A stretch of DNA of 64,000 bases, from positions 2,542,001 to 2,606,000 of the forward strand of contig OY760427.1 in the NCBI GenBank assembly GCA_963663495.1, given 5' to 3'. Below are positions 9,003 through 17,691 of the stretch, piece after piece. Positions within the stretch are counted from its first letter, which is position 1; each line of letters begins with the position of its first letter. Source of the stretch: G963663495 sp963663495 (GTDB lineage: Bacteria > Bacteroidota > Rhodothermia > Rhodothermales > Bin80). The translations under genes were made by a program, and so were the position numbers. Under the pieces are notes generated by a model. It did no database searches and was not told the origin of the DNA. It saw only the letters and a list, made by a program, of their open reading frames with translations.

Positions 9003-9758
9003 ATGCTCCGGTACCTTTTCTCTACCGCTCTGCTTACCATTATTGCGTGTGCAGGTCCGCCATCGGCAGATAGCATCATTGCCCGGGCCATTGAAACTCA
9101 CGGGGGGCCTGCATTACAGAATGCGAAGGTACGATTTCAGTTTCGCACGTACGACTATGTGATTCGCCGACAAGGCGGCGAATATTCGTACCAAAGGCGG
9201 TACGAGAACGAGGGATTGCAGGTTACCGAGGTTCTGACGAATGACGGGATTGTGCGTGCAGTGAACGGGCAACCCGTGGAATTGACGACCGAAGAGATGC
9301 AGACCATCTCCACTCCTCTTAATTCCGTTCCCTATTTCGCGCTGCTACCGTTCAATCTTGGGGACCAAGCCGTACAGGCACGCTATTTCGGTACATCCGT
9401 AATCAAGGGCGAGCCATACCATGAGATAGAGGTGACCTTTCGAACGGATGGTGGCGGACTTGACCACGAGGATCGCTTTGTGTACTGGTTTCACCAGCAG
9501 CGGTATACCATGGACTACCTGGCCTACGCGTTTCATACAGGAGACGGCGGAACGCGCTTCCGGGAAGCGTTCAATGTGCGGACCATTGGAGGTGTACGAT
9601 TCGCGGATTATTACAACTACACCTCCGATACACTAGGGCAGCCGGGGGACCCCATCGAGACCTTTGATGATGTATTTAATGCGAGAAACACCCGCCTCCT
9701 TTCGGAAATCGTACTGGAGAATGTCCTTATAGAACCTCTAGCGGCTGACCATCAATGA
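9003..9758 (+). CDS. DUF6503-like lipoprotein
   Basis: The start is ATG 9003, preceded by AGGA at a good distance. Upstream codons in the same frame are open but not protein-like. The 251-residue product begins with a lipoprotein-type signal (FSTALLTIIACAG, Cys at about residue 15). The body contains IIARAIETHGG near the mature N-terminus and a series of beta-rich segments (FQFRTYDYVIRR, YHEIEVTFRTDGG, YWFHQQRYTMDYLAYAF). This matches the DUF6503-type proteins common in Bacteroidota, distantly related to LolA/outer-membrane lipoprotein-sorting folds. The assignment is from remembered family features. It overlaps the PEP carboxylase start by four bases, so it is co-translated with ppc, though no functional tie is obvious. 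Confidence 0.65.
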   Translation: MLRYLFSTALLTIIACAGPPSADSIIARAIETHGGPALQNAKVRFQFRTYDYVIRRQGGEYSYQRRYENEGLQVTEVLTNDGIVRAVNGQPVELTTEEMQTISTPLNSVPYFALLPFNLGDQAVQARYFGTSVIKGEPYHEIEVTFRTDGGGLDHEDRFVYWFHQQRYTMDYLAYAFHTGDGGTRFREAFNVRTIGGVRFADYYNYTSDTLGQPGDPIETFDDVFNARNTRLLSEIVLENVLIEPLAADHQ

Positions 9759-12529
9759 GTCCGTTCCATCACACACAGTGTCCACTTCAGGAGCTGGATG
9801 CTGAAGTTAGAGGGACAGGTATAACCCGACCTCTGAGCTGGCAGATAAACCTGCTGGGCAAGCTGTTAGGACGTGCGGTAAACAATCAGGCAGGTGAACG
9901 CACTGTGCGTATCGTTGAGCGGTTACGGCTGCTGGCGAAGGAGGCAGCCGCCGAGTGTGACGATTCAAAGCGGGATGAGGCGGCTAGCATCATCAGGGGC
10001 TTAAGCCATACGGACCTTGAATGGGTGCTGCGTGCGTTTAGCACCTTTTTTCATCTGGTAAATCAGAGTGAGCAGCTGGAAATCATTCGAATAAACCGGG
10101 ACAGGGCACTCCGCCCGGGTACACGGTCGCGGCCAGAGTCGATTGACGAGTCGGTTGGAGTGTTGAAGAGCTGCGGCTTGACCGCTGACGACTTGATTGA
10201 TAACCTGCAGTCACTTGACATACAACCCACGCTTACCGCCCATCCGACTGAGGCACGAAGGCGTACTATTCTGTACAAGCAGCAGGATCTAGCCGAGCTC
10301 GTCCGCCAGTGGCAAAGCACGGAGCCCACGCCGGACGAGCGGCTTGATCTGACTGAAGAAATCCGCGACCAGATAGCCATTCTCCTAGCCACAGACCAGA
10401 TTCATTCCAGTCGCCCCACCGTCACTGATGAAGTAGAGCACGGACTGTACTACCTGCGCAACGCAATATGGGAGACCATCCCGAGAATCCATCAGGATGT
10501 TCGCAGGGCTGTACAGCGCCACTATGGCCGGACCATTGAAATCCCTGTCTTCCTTCGCTACAGATCCTGGATCGGTAGTGATCGGGATGGCAACCCGAAT
10601 GTCACCGCAAACATTACGCGCAGGACCTTGGAGATGCACCGACGCAAGGTGATTGGCCGGTACATCAGTGATTTAAAGGACCTCCGCCGTGAACTGAGCA
10701 TTTCTGATGTTAAGGTCAGGTTACCCGAGGCATTGTACGACTCTCTAAGGGAAGATGAACGCGAGCTGGAGTTAGCACCATCACAGTACAGGATCTTTGG
10801 CCGGGAGCCTATCAGGCGCAAGCTTGCGTTTATGATTGTGCGCCTGCAGGGCTCCATGACAGATGACGGAAGTAAACCCTACGGTATAGAGCAATTCAAG
10901 CATGACTTGCGACAATTGGAATCCGCGCTACGGGATGCCGGATTCGGATTCCTGGCGGATGAGGGGCGGCTAGGACGTGTGATCATACGTGCATCCGCAT
11001 TTGGGTTTCATCTGGCGGCCCTTGACATCAGGCAACACAGCAGCCGACACGAAGAAGCCGTGGCATGCCTTCTTTCAATAGCCCAGGTTACAGACAGGTA
11101 TGTCGGTTTGGACGAGGTGGACAAAATTGCGGTCTTGGAGCAGGAGCTTGGAAACCCCAGGCCACTCTTGGCGCCCCGCGAGAAAATTCCGGCACCTGCA
11201 AGGGATGTAATGGACACCTTTGAGGTGATCAGAGAAATCGTGGACTCGGACCCCGCAGCGCTCGGGTCCTACATCGTGAGTATGACACACGGTGTGAGTG
11301 ATTTGCTTGAGGTCATGCTTCTGGCCAAGGAAGTGGGACTATGGACCCTCCGCGAGGGTATTGTCTCGTCGCCCCTGGATATCGTCCCGCTGTTTGAGAC
11401 TATTGGGGACCTACAGGTAGCGGATCAGCTGATGGCCACACTGTTTGCACTGTCGAGCTATCAGCAACATTTGGAGGCCCGCAGCGGTCTGCAGGAAATC
11501 ATGCTGGGATATTCTGACAGCAACAAGGACGGGGGTTACTGGATGGCTAACTGGGCCCTGCACCAGGCCCAGGGGCGTTTAGGACAGGTGTGCCGGGACC
11601 ACGATGTAGATTTCAGGCTATTTCACGGAAGAGGAGGATCTGTAGGCCGCGGCGGAGGGCGCGCAGGGCAAGCGATCATCGCAATGCCGAAGGCGGCCCA
11701 AAACGGCCGCATACGATTCACAGAGCAGGGGGAGGTCATCTCTTACCGCTACGCATTGCCTGCCATTGCACATCGCCATCTGGAACAAATCACGGGTGCC
11801 ATGATGCAGGCCGAGGCAGTTGCATCCCAGGGCGCCGAAGAATTGCGATATGCTGCGACCATGGATCGCATCGCACGCACCTCCATGGAGGCCTACCGCA
11901 ACTTGGTGTTGAGCCCTGGGCTTTGGGCGTGGTATACCGCGATTACCCCAATTGAGCAGATAAGCCGGCTTCCCATTGCTTCACGCCCTGTGTCGCGATC
12001 CTCAGCCCGAGAGGTGGACTTCGAAGATCTGAGGGCCATCCCGTGGGTCTTTGCATGGACACAGACTAGGTACGTCATCCCCGGGTGGTACGGTGTGGGA
12101 GCAGGTCTGGACGAAGCCATCAATGATGGCGCGCTGGCAGAATTGCGCGAAATGTACCGGTCCTGGCCATTCTTTCGAGCCATCATCGGGAACGCAGAAA
12201 GAGAAATGGCGCGTGCGCGCCTGAAAATCGCGGAGCGTTATGCAAAACTGGCACAGGAAGATGGCCTGCATGAACATATTGAAGCAGACTTTATCCTGGC
12301 AAGTAAGGCGATTCTAGCAATCGCGGGCTCCGATAAACTGCTGGAAGGAAACCCGGTTATTCGCAAATCTATCGCGTTACGTAACCCCTACACCGATATC
12401 CTGAACCTGTTGCAGATTGAGCTCATGCGCCGTTACAGGAAGACCGATGGGGAAGAGCGGGCCCGTGTGCGCCAGGCCTTGTTTCTGAGCGTTAACGGCA
12501 TCGCGGCGGCAATGCAGAGCACAGGCTAG
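9755..12529 (+). CDS. ppc: Phosphoenolpyruvate carboxylase
   Basis: A 924-residue protein of typical PEPC length. It carboxylates phosphoenolpyruvate with bicarbonate to oxaloacetate, replenishing the TCA cycle and aspartate-family precursors. Signatures seen in order are TAHPTEARRRT near residue 160 (catalytic His), SDSNKDGGYWMANW near 590, FHGRGGSVGRGGGRAGQAI near 625 (the glycine-rich catalytic loop), and the C-terminal NPYTDILNLLQIELMRR with the end SVNGIAAAMQSTG, which usually forms the allosteric carboxy-terminus. The start overlaps the upstream DUF6503-like gene by four bases (ATGA). No missing catalytic residue was noticed. It feeds oxaloacetate toward amino acid synthesis, compatible with the arg and ilv/leu operons further along. 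Confidence 0.97.
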   Translation: MSPFHHTQCPLQELDAEVRGTGITRPLSWQINLLGKLLGRAVNNQAGERTVRIVERLRLLAKEAAAECDDSKRDEAASIIRGLSHTDLEWVLRAFSTFFHLVNQSEQLEIIRINRDRALRPGTRSRPESIDESVGVLKSCGLTADDLIDNLQSLDIQPTLTAHPTEARRRTILYKQQDLAELVRQWQSTEPTPDERLDLTEEIRDQIAILLATDQIHSSRPTVTDEVEHGLYYLRNAIWETIPRIHQDVRRAVQRHYGRTIEIPVFLRYRSWIGSDRDGNPNVTANITRRTLEMHRRKVIGRYISDLKDLRRELSISDVKVRLPEALYDSLREDERELELAPSQYRIFGREPIRRKLAFMIVRLQGSMTDDGSKPYGIEQFKHDLRQLESALRDAGFGFLADEGRLGRVIIRASAFGFHLAALDIRQHSSRHEEAVACLLSIAQVTDRYVGLDEVDKIAVLEQELGNPRPLLAPREKIPAPARDVMDTFEVIREIVDSDPAALGSYIVSMTHGVSDLLEVMLLAKEVGLWTLREGIVSSPLDIVPLFETIGDLQVADQLMATLFALSSYQQHLEARSGLQEIMLGYSDSNKDGGYWMANWALHQAQGRLGQVCRDHDVDFRLFHGRGGSVGRGGGRAGQAIIAMPKAAQNGRIRFTEQGEVISYRYALPAIAHRHLEQITGAMMQAEAVASQGAEELRYAATMDRIARTSMEAYRNLVLSPGLWAWYTAITPIEQISRLPIASRPVSRSSAREVDFEDLRAIPWVFAWTQTRYVIPGWYGVGAGLDEAINDGALAELREMYRSWPFFRAIIGNAEREMARARLKIAERYAKLAQEDGLHEHIEADFILASKAILAIAGSDKLLEGNPVIRKSIALRNPYTDILNLLQIELMRRYRKTDGEERARVRQALFLSVNGIAAAMQSTG

Positions 12530-12969
12530 GACATCCACCAGAGCGAACAGGGTAAATATTGCTTCTGTAAGCAGATACGATGTTGAAGTCCAAAGGAGCC
12601 CGTCAGGGTCGTTGGGGTGCCACTAGGCCCGCGCGATGAATGATACAATCGCGGCCAAGTTGATTCATCGGTCCGCATCCATTTATCACCCACGCGTTAA
12701 TGCAACCTTTTCCTGACGTTCTGCGCACCACGACATGCTGCATGACTTGATTTGTTGTCTGGAGGCTGGGGTAAGGCCATCAGAGTAGTTGGTACCGGAA
12801 TCGGTGTTCGGGGCTTTCCGTCCATAGCGGGGGTGCTCAAACGCGCCAGTTGCCTTCGGATAAGGCGGTACTGTTGCGTTTTGCTTTATGAATGGTTACA
12901 TTCGTGCGGGGGGCTGTTGGGCAACTAGTGCTCCAGCTCGGGAAGGATGTTGCGAGCGAGGAATGATTT
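12530..12969 (+). other. Intergenic stretch before the cassette array
   Basis: These 440 bases have no convincing ORF, RNA gene or strong hairpin. The last bases before 12970 hold a good ribosome-binding site (GAGGAA, about seven bases before the ATG). The promoter of the array lipoprotein probably lies here, but I could not fix a box with confidence. Confidence 0.6.
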
Positions 12970-14697
12970 ATGTGTTATTGTAGGCTGGCGGTAGTGATAG
13001 TGTTCGTGCTGGTGGCAAGTTGTGACAGTGTGTTCGAGCCAGACATTGGACCTGCACAGTCCGAACATGTCGGTAACGTCCGGCTGTGGTATCAGGAAGC
13101 CATGGGCACCTCAAGTCTTGGCAAGGCGGCAGTGGACAGCACGGAGCTGGCAATTCTTGCTGCACTTGTACGAGAATATCCGCCCGACTGGCAGCAGGCA
13201 GTGGCATGGGTGGACGCGGATGGTGGGGTCCATGTAAGCACCGTACTTGGATCGGACAAACCGGCTGTAAGCTTTTCTGATTCGAGTGTGTCAGTTGTAC
13301 GTACCTTTATTGCCGACTTGGATGAAGCAGGAGAGGTAGAGGGGGCGAGACTGCTTGAGTTTGCCAATGTCCAGAAGCTGGACCCTGCTGATTTTGTGCA
13401 GTACCTGGCCATGTGGCTGACAGGCGACTTTGGCGACCTTACGATGCTTGTTGCAGAGTACAGTATCGGATATGCTGCTAAGCAGGCGGTGTTCTTTAGG
13501 CCCGGCAGCAGTGCTGCTGAGCCTGTAGCACTGTCTTTGGAGCAGAGGAAATCGGCTGGCAAGGCTCCGCCGGATGGTGTGTGGATGTGTTATGTATCGG
13601 AATTCAAACGTGGTTGGGAAATCTGCATAGAAGATGTGGAACCAGGGTTGGGCAAGGTCGGGTGTATTGAAGGCCCTGCCGAGATTGAGTACACATGTAT
13701 CTATTTCCCTGGTCATAGCGGTGGCGGAGGAGGATCGGGTGGCGGCCGTGGTGGAGGAGGTGGAGGAGGTGGAGGAGGCGGAGGAGGCAATGATGACGAT
13801 GACAACGATGACGAGACCAAGCAGGTCGTTTTTGCGCTGGATTGCGATAAGACCGTAACTCGCGGTAACAACGGCAGCTGCACCGTTACCGCCACGAAAG
13901 AAGACGAGCTGGTTGACCTTAGTCAGTACACCTTTAAATGGACATCCTCAACAGGTGCAAGCCGTTCCGGCAAAGGTCTTTACACTTGGGGTGGCATCGC
14001 GACCGACAAGACAACCGTAAAGGTAGATGTCAGCGGATTCAGCGATTCCAAGAAGATCAAAGTGACTGCAAGGTCGAACTGGCGTTCAAAAGCAGTACGG
14101 GCAGATTGGGTCTATTCAAACAGGTATCCATATGATGGATTCTACGAACTGTTTAACAAAGCCTCGCAAGTTCCAGCGCCGGGGGCAGGAACTGGACCTT
14201 GGGCGGGGCGATTCTACATGAAGGACCCGCCTGAAGTGCACACGACGATACATATACACCACAAATTCGCCCAGTCGGGCCCTGCCTATCCGGGTGCAAA
14301 TGACACCTGCGCGCGATCATCCACATTACGGGAAAATGAAACCCACCGGACTGTCAATAATCGCTGTGGCACATCTAAAGAATTGGAATCATATTTCCAC
14401 ATGGTTTTGGCACACGAGCGGGATCACGAGGCCGGAATCAACGAGTGTCTTACGTCCAGCTCAAAGGCGAAGGACACGATGAAGAAATTAGAAAAGACCG
14501 TTGCCAACAGCAGCGCCGACCTGCAGGATAGTGCACAAGATTTATGGGAAGAGTTCTATGATAATTCACTGACACAGTCTGGGCTCTCGGGAAAATCCTA
14601 TGCAAGCCTTGACGAGCACTTCTGGCACTACGGCATTATCGGATGGAAGCTCGGTTGGGTTGTAATAGCTACGGAGAAATTAGTTGATAATTGTTAA
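12970..14697 (+). CDS. Lipoprotein with Ig-like and C-terminal zincin-like domain
   Basis: A 575-residue protein, the founder of the downstream array. Residues 1-18 form a lipoprotein signal (VLVASC lipobox). Residues about 19-245 are an unrecognised globular part. About 250-282 is a low-complexity Gly-rich then Asp-rich linker. About 288-378 looks like a bacterial Ig-like domain (TVTRGNNGSCTVTATK, KVDVSGFSDSKKIKVTA). From about 381 comes the domain that is reused in the array. It contains HERDHEAGINE at about 482, an HExxHxxGxxE arrangement that resembles a metzincin active site with Glu as third ligand. Four or more Cys in this domain suggest disulfides outside the cytoplasm. A secreted metallopeptidase is the best guess; activity is unproven. 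The next gene follows after 11 bases. Confidence 0.75.
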   Translation: MCYCRLAVVIVFVLVASCDSVFEPDIGPAQSEHVGNVRLWYQEAMGTSSLGKAAVDSTELAILAALVREYPPDWQQAVAWVDADGGVHVSTVLGSDKPAVSFSDSSVSVVRTFIADLDEAGEVEGARLLEFANVQKLDPADFVQYLAMWLTGDFGDLTMLVAEYSIGYAAKQAVFFRPGSSAAEPVALSLEQRKSAGKAPPDGVWMCYVSEFKRGWEICIEDVEPGLGKVGCIEGPAEIEYTCIYFPGHSGGGGGSGGGRGGGGGGGGGGGGGNDDDDNDDETKQVVFALDCDKTVTRGNNGSCTVTATKEDELVDLSQYTFKWTSSTGASRSGKGLYTWGGIATDKTTVKVDVSGFSDSKKIKVTARSNWRSKAVRADWVYSNRYPYDGFYELFNKASQVPAPGAGTGPWAGRFYMKDPPEVHTTIHIHHKFAQSGPAYPGANDTCARSSTLRENETHRTVNNRCGTSKELESYFHMVLAHERDHEAGINECLTSSSKAKDTMKKLEKTVANSSADLQDSAQDLWEEFYDNSLTQSGLSGKSYASLDEHFWHYGIIGWKLGWVVIATEKLVDNC

Positions 14698-14708
14698 ATG
14701 GTGACGCA

Positions 14709-15380
14709 ATGAAGATGAAAACGATGTTGTTATTGTTCATCCTGATTCCGGTCGGACTCCGGGCGCAATCGAACGGTCTGATGTTTAAGGACGGCGAATG
14801 GCAAAAACCGACGCCTGCTGCGGCTCTACGCGCATTCGAGGCAGACCCAAACGGCGATTCTGACGATTCCGATAAGCCCATCCTTGCCGTATTGCGCCAA
14901 CGATATCAAGCGTTCACGGATGAAGAGCTGAACGCACTAGCCGAGAACCTCGTAGTAATGATTCGCGAAGGAACGCCTGAGCAAGCGTATAATGCGTTTG
15001 TTGTGCTGCTCTTTTCTGGCCGGCGACAGTTCGCCCCCAGTGAAGATACCCCATACGCGGGAGCAAAAGATATATTTATTCGCCTGTACGAGTCAGGCCT
15101 GGACAGAAGATCAGAGGGTAAGGGATTTTCCATAACCTGGAAATCCGCACTGCGGGGTGTTTACTCTGCCGGTGGATACGATTACGTTCGGAACCTGTTC
15201 GGAGCGAGTGAACTGCCGCCCCCTTGCCAATATCAACTAAGACGCCCGGTTGAAAATCCGTGCCCGAATAAGGGCACTTGGTGCGATGCCGGATTGATAT
15301 TGTTGTCAAAAGAAGACGAGCATGCACCAGACAGCGAGCTGTGGCGCAGGCGCTGCGGCCAACCTAGGATAGGTTTTTAG
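14709..15380 (+). CDS. Secreted cassette protein, copy 1
   Basis: The start is ATG 14709 (MKMKTMLLLFILIPVGLRAQ), which gives a canonical signal peptide; a GGTGA motif lies just upstream. The 223-residue product is not a family I recognise. The mature N-terminus reads SNGLMFKDGEWQKPTPAAALRAF. A helical middle follows (LAVLRQRYQAFTDEELNALA, then DIFIRLYESGLDRR). The C-terminal third has four Cys (PPPCQYQLRRPVENPCPNKG, GTWCDAG, RRRCGQ), consistent with disulfides in the periplasm or outside. It always follows the zincin domain at the same 11-base distance in all four copies, so the two products probably act together, for example as an inhibitor, chaperone or co-secreted partner. That is inference from synteny. 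This version contains the longer SEGKGFSITWKSAL segment. Confidence 0.75.
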   Translation: MKMKTMLLLFILIPVGLRAQSNGLMFKDGEWQKPTPAAALRAFEADPNGDSDDSDKPILAVLRQRYQAFTDEELNALAENLVVMIREGTPEQAYNAFVVLLFSGRRQFAPSEDTPYAGAKDIFIRLYESGLDRRSEGKGFSITWKSALRGVYSAGGYDYVRNLFGASELPPPCQYQLRRPVENPCPNKGTWCDAGLILLSKEDEHAPDSELWRRRCGQPRIGF

Positions 15381-15401
15381 GTCCATGTAGGAGATGCTGG
15401 A

Positions 15402-15548
15402 ATGCAAGCAGCTGCACTGGTGATGGCCGCATTTATGACTCTGGACGCAAACGGACGGCATATTGCTTACGGAGGGCGCAAAGTAAACGCCCACACCTAC
15501 TTTAATGCTTCGTGCAATCAAGGTAGAACCGAGGGAAGGCAGACCTAG
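15402..15548 (+). CDS. Small cassette ORF, copy 1 (48 aa)
   Basis: A 48-codon ORF starts at ATG 15402 with an AGGAG motif about nine bases upstream. The product begins MQAAALVMAAFMTLDANG and includes HIAYGGRKVNAHTYF. It recurs in every cassette, with only Asn/Asp and Ser/Pro changes between copies. Its TAG stop lies inside the ACCTAGGC insertion target. The flank after the last IS shows that this stop predates the insertion. It could be a real small protein or a spacer that happens to be open. Confidence 0.4.
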   Translation: MQAAALVMAAFMTLDANGRHIAYGGRKVNAHTYFNASCNQGRTEGRQT

Positions 15549-15550
15549 GC

Positions 15551-16263
15551 CTACCGTTCAACCGGTACCCCTACTTAACATTGTAATTCATGCCGCTTAG
15601 ATTGGCGGCATGGTGGTTCAACATCAGAATCTGAAGACACTGCGTGCCGCTCCATGTGAGTTGACAGAGGTCATGGAGCAGCATCCTGACGATGGTCGCA
15701 CAGCGATAAGTCGCCGTGTGAGTGAAACGTTTGGCTTTTATGATGCCTTAGGGCGTGTGCAGCACAGCAGTTGTTTGCAGGCGCTCAAGACACTCGAAGC
15801 CGAGGGGGCGCTGTCCTTACCTACACCGAAGCGCGTGGTCCGAAGCACAGTGCCTCGTTTGTTGGACGAACCGGTACCTGCGCCTGTTGGAGTGCCGACA
15901 TTGCTCAAGGATGTGCGCGGCCTGGAGTTGGAATTGGTAGAAGATGCCGGGCAGCGTGCGATCTGGAATACGCTTGTGGAGGCCGAGCATCCGTTGTGTG
16001 CGCCACGGTTTGCCGGACGGCAGTTGCGCTATCTTGTCGGGAGCGAGCATGGCTACATCGGAGCGATAGGCTTTGCGGCTGCGGCGCTGTATCTGAAGGC
16101 GCGCGACAGATGGATGGCGTGGTCGGACGAGCAGCGTGAGGACTACCGGGACCATGTCGTGGGTTTGAATCGGTTCCTGATTCGCTCCATGGTGCGGATC
16201 AGGAACCTTGCCAGCCATACATTGGGGAAGGTATTGCGTCGTTTTCCGGAGGATTTTGAGAAC
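15551..16263 (+). mobile_element. 5' fragment of DruA-transposase IS, fused to cassette (1)
   Basis: It begins exactly at the IS terminus CTACCGT, next to ACCTAGGC at 15543-15550, and runs into the DruA coding region. It ends at codon FEN, where the zincin sequence takes over. The distal half of the element, with the catalytic transposase domain, is absent. Confidence 0.9.
15589..15612 (+). promoter_or_regulatory. Start-codon hairpin of IS end (1)
   Basis: CATGCCGC and GCGGCATG form a perfect 8-bp stem around the loop TTAGATTG. The ATG of the chimeric ORF (15610) is inside the right arm. The nearby -10-like box here is TGTAAT. Confidence 0.6.
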
Positions 16264-16848
16264 CGTTCAAACAGGTATCCATATGATGGATTCTACGAAC
16301 TGTTTAACAAAGCCTCGCAAGTTCCAGCGCCGGGGGCAGGAACTGGACCTTGGGCGGGGCAATTCTACATGAAGGACCCGCCTGAAGTGCACACGACGAT
16401 ACATATACACCACAAATTCTCCCAGTCGGGCCCTGCCTATCCGGGTGCAAATGACACCTGCGCGCGATCATCCACATTACGGGAAAATGAAACCCACCGG
16501 ACTGTCAATAATCGCTGTGGCACATCTAAAGAATTGGAATCATATTTCCACATGGTTTTGGCACACGAGCGGGATCACGAGGCCGGAATCAACGAGTGTC
16601 TTACGTCCAGCTCAAAGGCGAAGGACACGATGAAGAAATTAGAAAAGACCGTTGCCAACAGCAGCGCCGACCTGCAGGATAGTGCACAAGATTTATGGGA
16701 AGAGTTCTATGATAATTCACTGACACAGTCTGGGCTCTCGGGAAAATCCTATGCAAGCCTTGACGAGCACTTCTGGCACTACGGCATTATCGGATGGGAG
16801 CTCGGTTGGGTTGGAATAGCTACGGAGAAATTAGTTGATAATTGTTAA
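15610..16848 (+). CDS. DruA-fragment/zincin chimeric protein 1
   Basis: A 412-residue fusion. Residues 1-217 equal the N-terminus of the DruA (DUF4338)-type transposase encoded at 22307-24614, including the conserved GRQLRYLVGSEHGYIGAIGF, ARDRWMAWS, and LNRFLIRS...NLASHTLGKVL blocks. The conserved continuation (YGYVPWVIETF...GRG) is lost. Residues 218-412 are the zincin-like domain, with HERDHEAGINE at about 319. There is no signal peptide, so unlike the founder lipoprotein this product should stay in the cytoplasm unless processed. The secreted protein (copy 2) follows after 11 bases. The frame is intact and stop-free, although a random fusion has only a one-in-three chance of being in frame. 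Confidence 0.7.
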   Translation: MVVQHQNLKTLRAAPCELTEVMEQHPDDGRTAISRRVSETFGFYDALGRVQHSSCLQALKTLEAEGALSLPTPKRVVRSTVPRLLDEPVPAPVGVPTLLKDVRGLELELVEDAGQRAIWNTLVEAEHPLCAPRFAGRQLRYLVGSEHGYIGAIGFAAAALYLKARDRWMAWSDEQREDYRDHVVGLNRFLIRSMVRIRNLASHTLGKVLRRFPEDFENRSNRYPYDGFYELFNKASQVPAPGAGTGPWAGQFYMKDPPEVHTTIHIHHKFSQSGPAYPGANDTCARSSTLRENETHRTVNNRCGTSKELESYFHMVLAHERDHEAGINECLTSSSKAKDTMKKLEKTVANSSADLQDSAQDLWEEFYDNSLTQSGLSGKSYASLDEHFWHYGIIGWELGWVGIATEKLVDNC

Positions 16849-16859
16849 ATGGTGACGCA

Positions 16860-17513
16860 ATGAAGATGAAAACGATGTTGTTATTGTTCATCCTGATTCC
16901 GGTCGGACTCCGGGCGCAATCGAACGGTCTGATGTTTAAGGACGGCGAATGGCAAAAACCGACGCCTGCTGCGGCTCTACGCGCATTCGAGGCAGACCCA
17001 AACGGCGATTCTGACGATTCCGATAAGCCCATCCTTGCCGTATTGCGCCAACGATATCAAGCGTTCACGGATGAAGAGCTGAACGCACTAGCCGAGAACC
17101 TCGTAGTAATGATTCGCGAAGGAACGCCTGAGCAAGCGCATAATGCGTTTGATGTGCTGCTCTTTTCTGGCCGGCCACAGTTCGCCCCCAGTGAAGATAC
17201 CCCATACGCGGGAGCAAAAGATATATTTATTCGCCTGTACGAGTCAGGCCTGGACAGAAGATCAGACGGTCTAACCAGGAAAGTCGCACTGCTGGGTGTT
17301 TACTCTGCCGGTGGATACGATTACGTTCGGAACCTGTTCGGAGCGAGTGAACTGCCGCCCCCTTGCCAATATCAACTAAGGCGTTCGGTTGAAAATCCGT
17401 GCCCGAATAAGGGCACTTGGTGCGATGCCGGATTGATATTGTTGTCAAATGAAGACGAGCATGCACCAGACAGCGAGCTGTGGCGCAGGCGCTGCGGCCA
17501 ACCTAGGAGATAG
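16860..17513 (+). CDS. Secreted cassette protein, copy 2
   Basis: A 217-residue paralogue of the protein at 14709, with the identical signal peptide and mature N-terminus. It differs in the middle: the segment SEGKGFSITWKSAL is replaced by a shorter SDGLTRKVAL. The C-terminus is shorter because a two-base insertion (AGGAGATAG instead of AGGATAGG) brings an earlier stop, ending CGQPRR. All four C-terminal Cys are kept. Function unknown. It is coupled by an 11-base gap to chimera 1. Confidence 0.75.
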   Translation: MKMKTMLLLFILIPVGLRAQSNGLMFKDGEWQKPTPAAALRAFEADPNGDSDDSDKPILAVLRQRYQAFTDEELNALAENLVVMIREGTPEQAHNAFDVLLFSGRPQFAPSEDTPYAGAKDIFIRLYESGLDRRSDGLTRKVALLGVYSAGGYDYVRNLFGASELPPPCQYQLRRSVENPCPNKGTWCDAGLILLSNEDEHAPDSELWRRRCGQPRR

Positions 17514-17542
17514 GTTTTTAGGTCCATGTAGGAGATGCTGGA

Positions 17543-17689
17543 ATGCAAGCAGCTGCACTGGTGATGGCCGCATTTATGACTCTGGACGCAAACGGACGGC
17601 ATATTGCTTACGGAGGGCGCAAAGTAGACGCCCACACCTACTTTAATGCTCCGTGCAATCAAGGTAGAACCGAGGGAAGGCAGACCTAG
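17543..17689 (+). CDS. Small cassette ORF, copy 2 (48 aa)
   Basis: Same 48-codon ORF with the AGGAG site. It carries KVDAHTYFNAPC instead of KVNAHTYFNASC. The stop again falls in the ACCTAGGC target (17684-17691). Confidence 0.4.
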   Translation: MQAAALVMAAFMTLDANGRHIAYGGRKVDAHTYFNAPCNQGRTEGRQT

Positions 17690-17691
17690 GC

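Noticed and set aside
13713..13895. Antisense ORF over the Gly-rich linker
   Set aside because: Poly-Pro product mirrors GGN repeats on the other strand.
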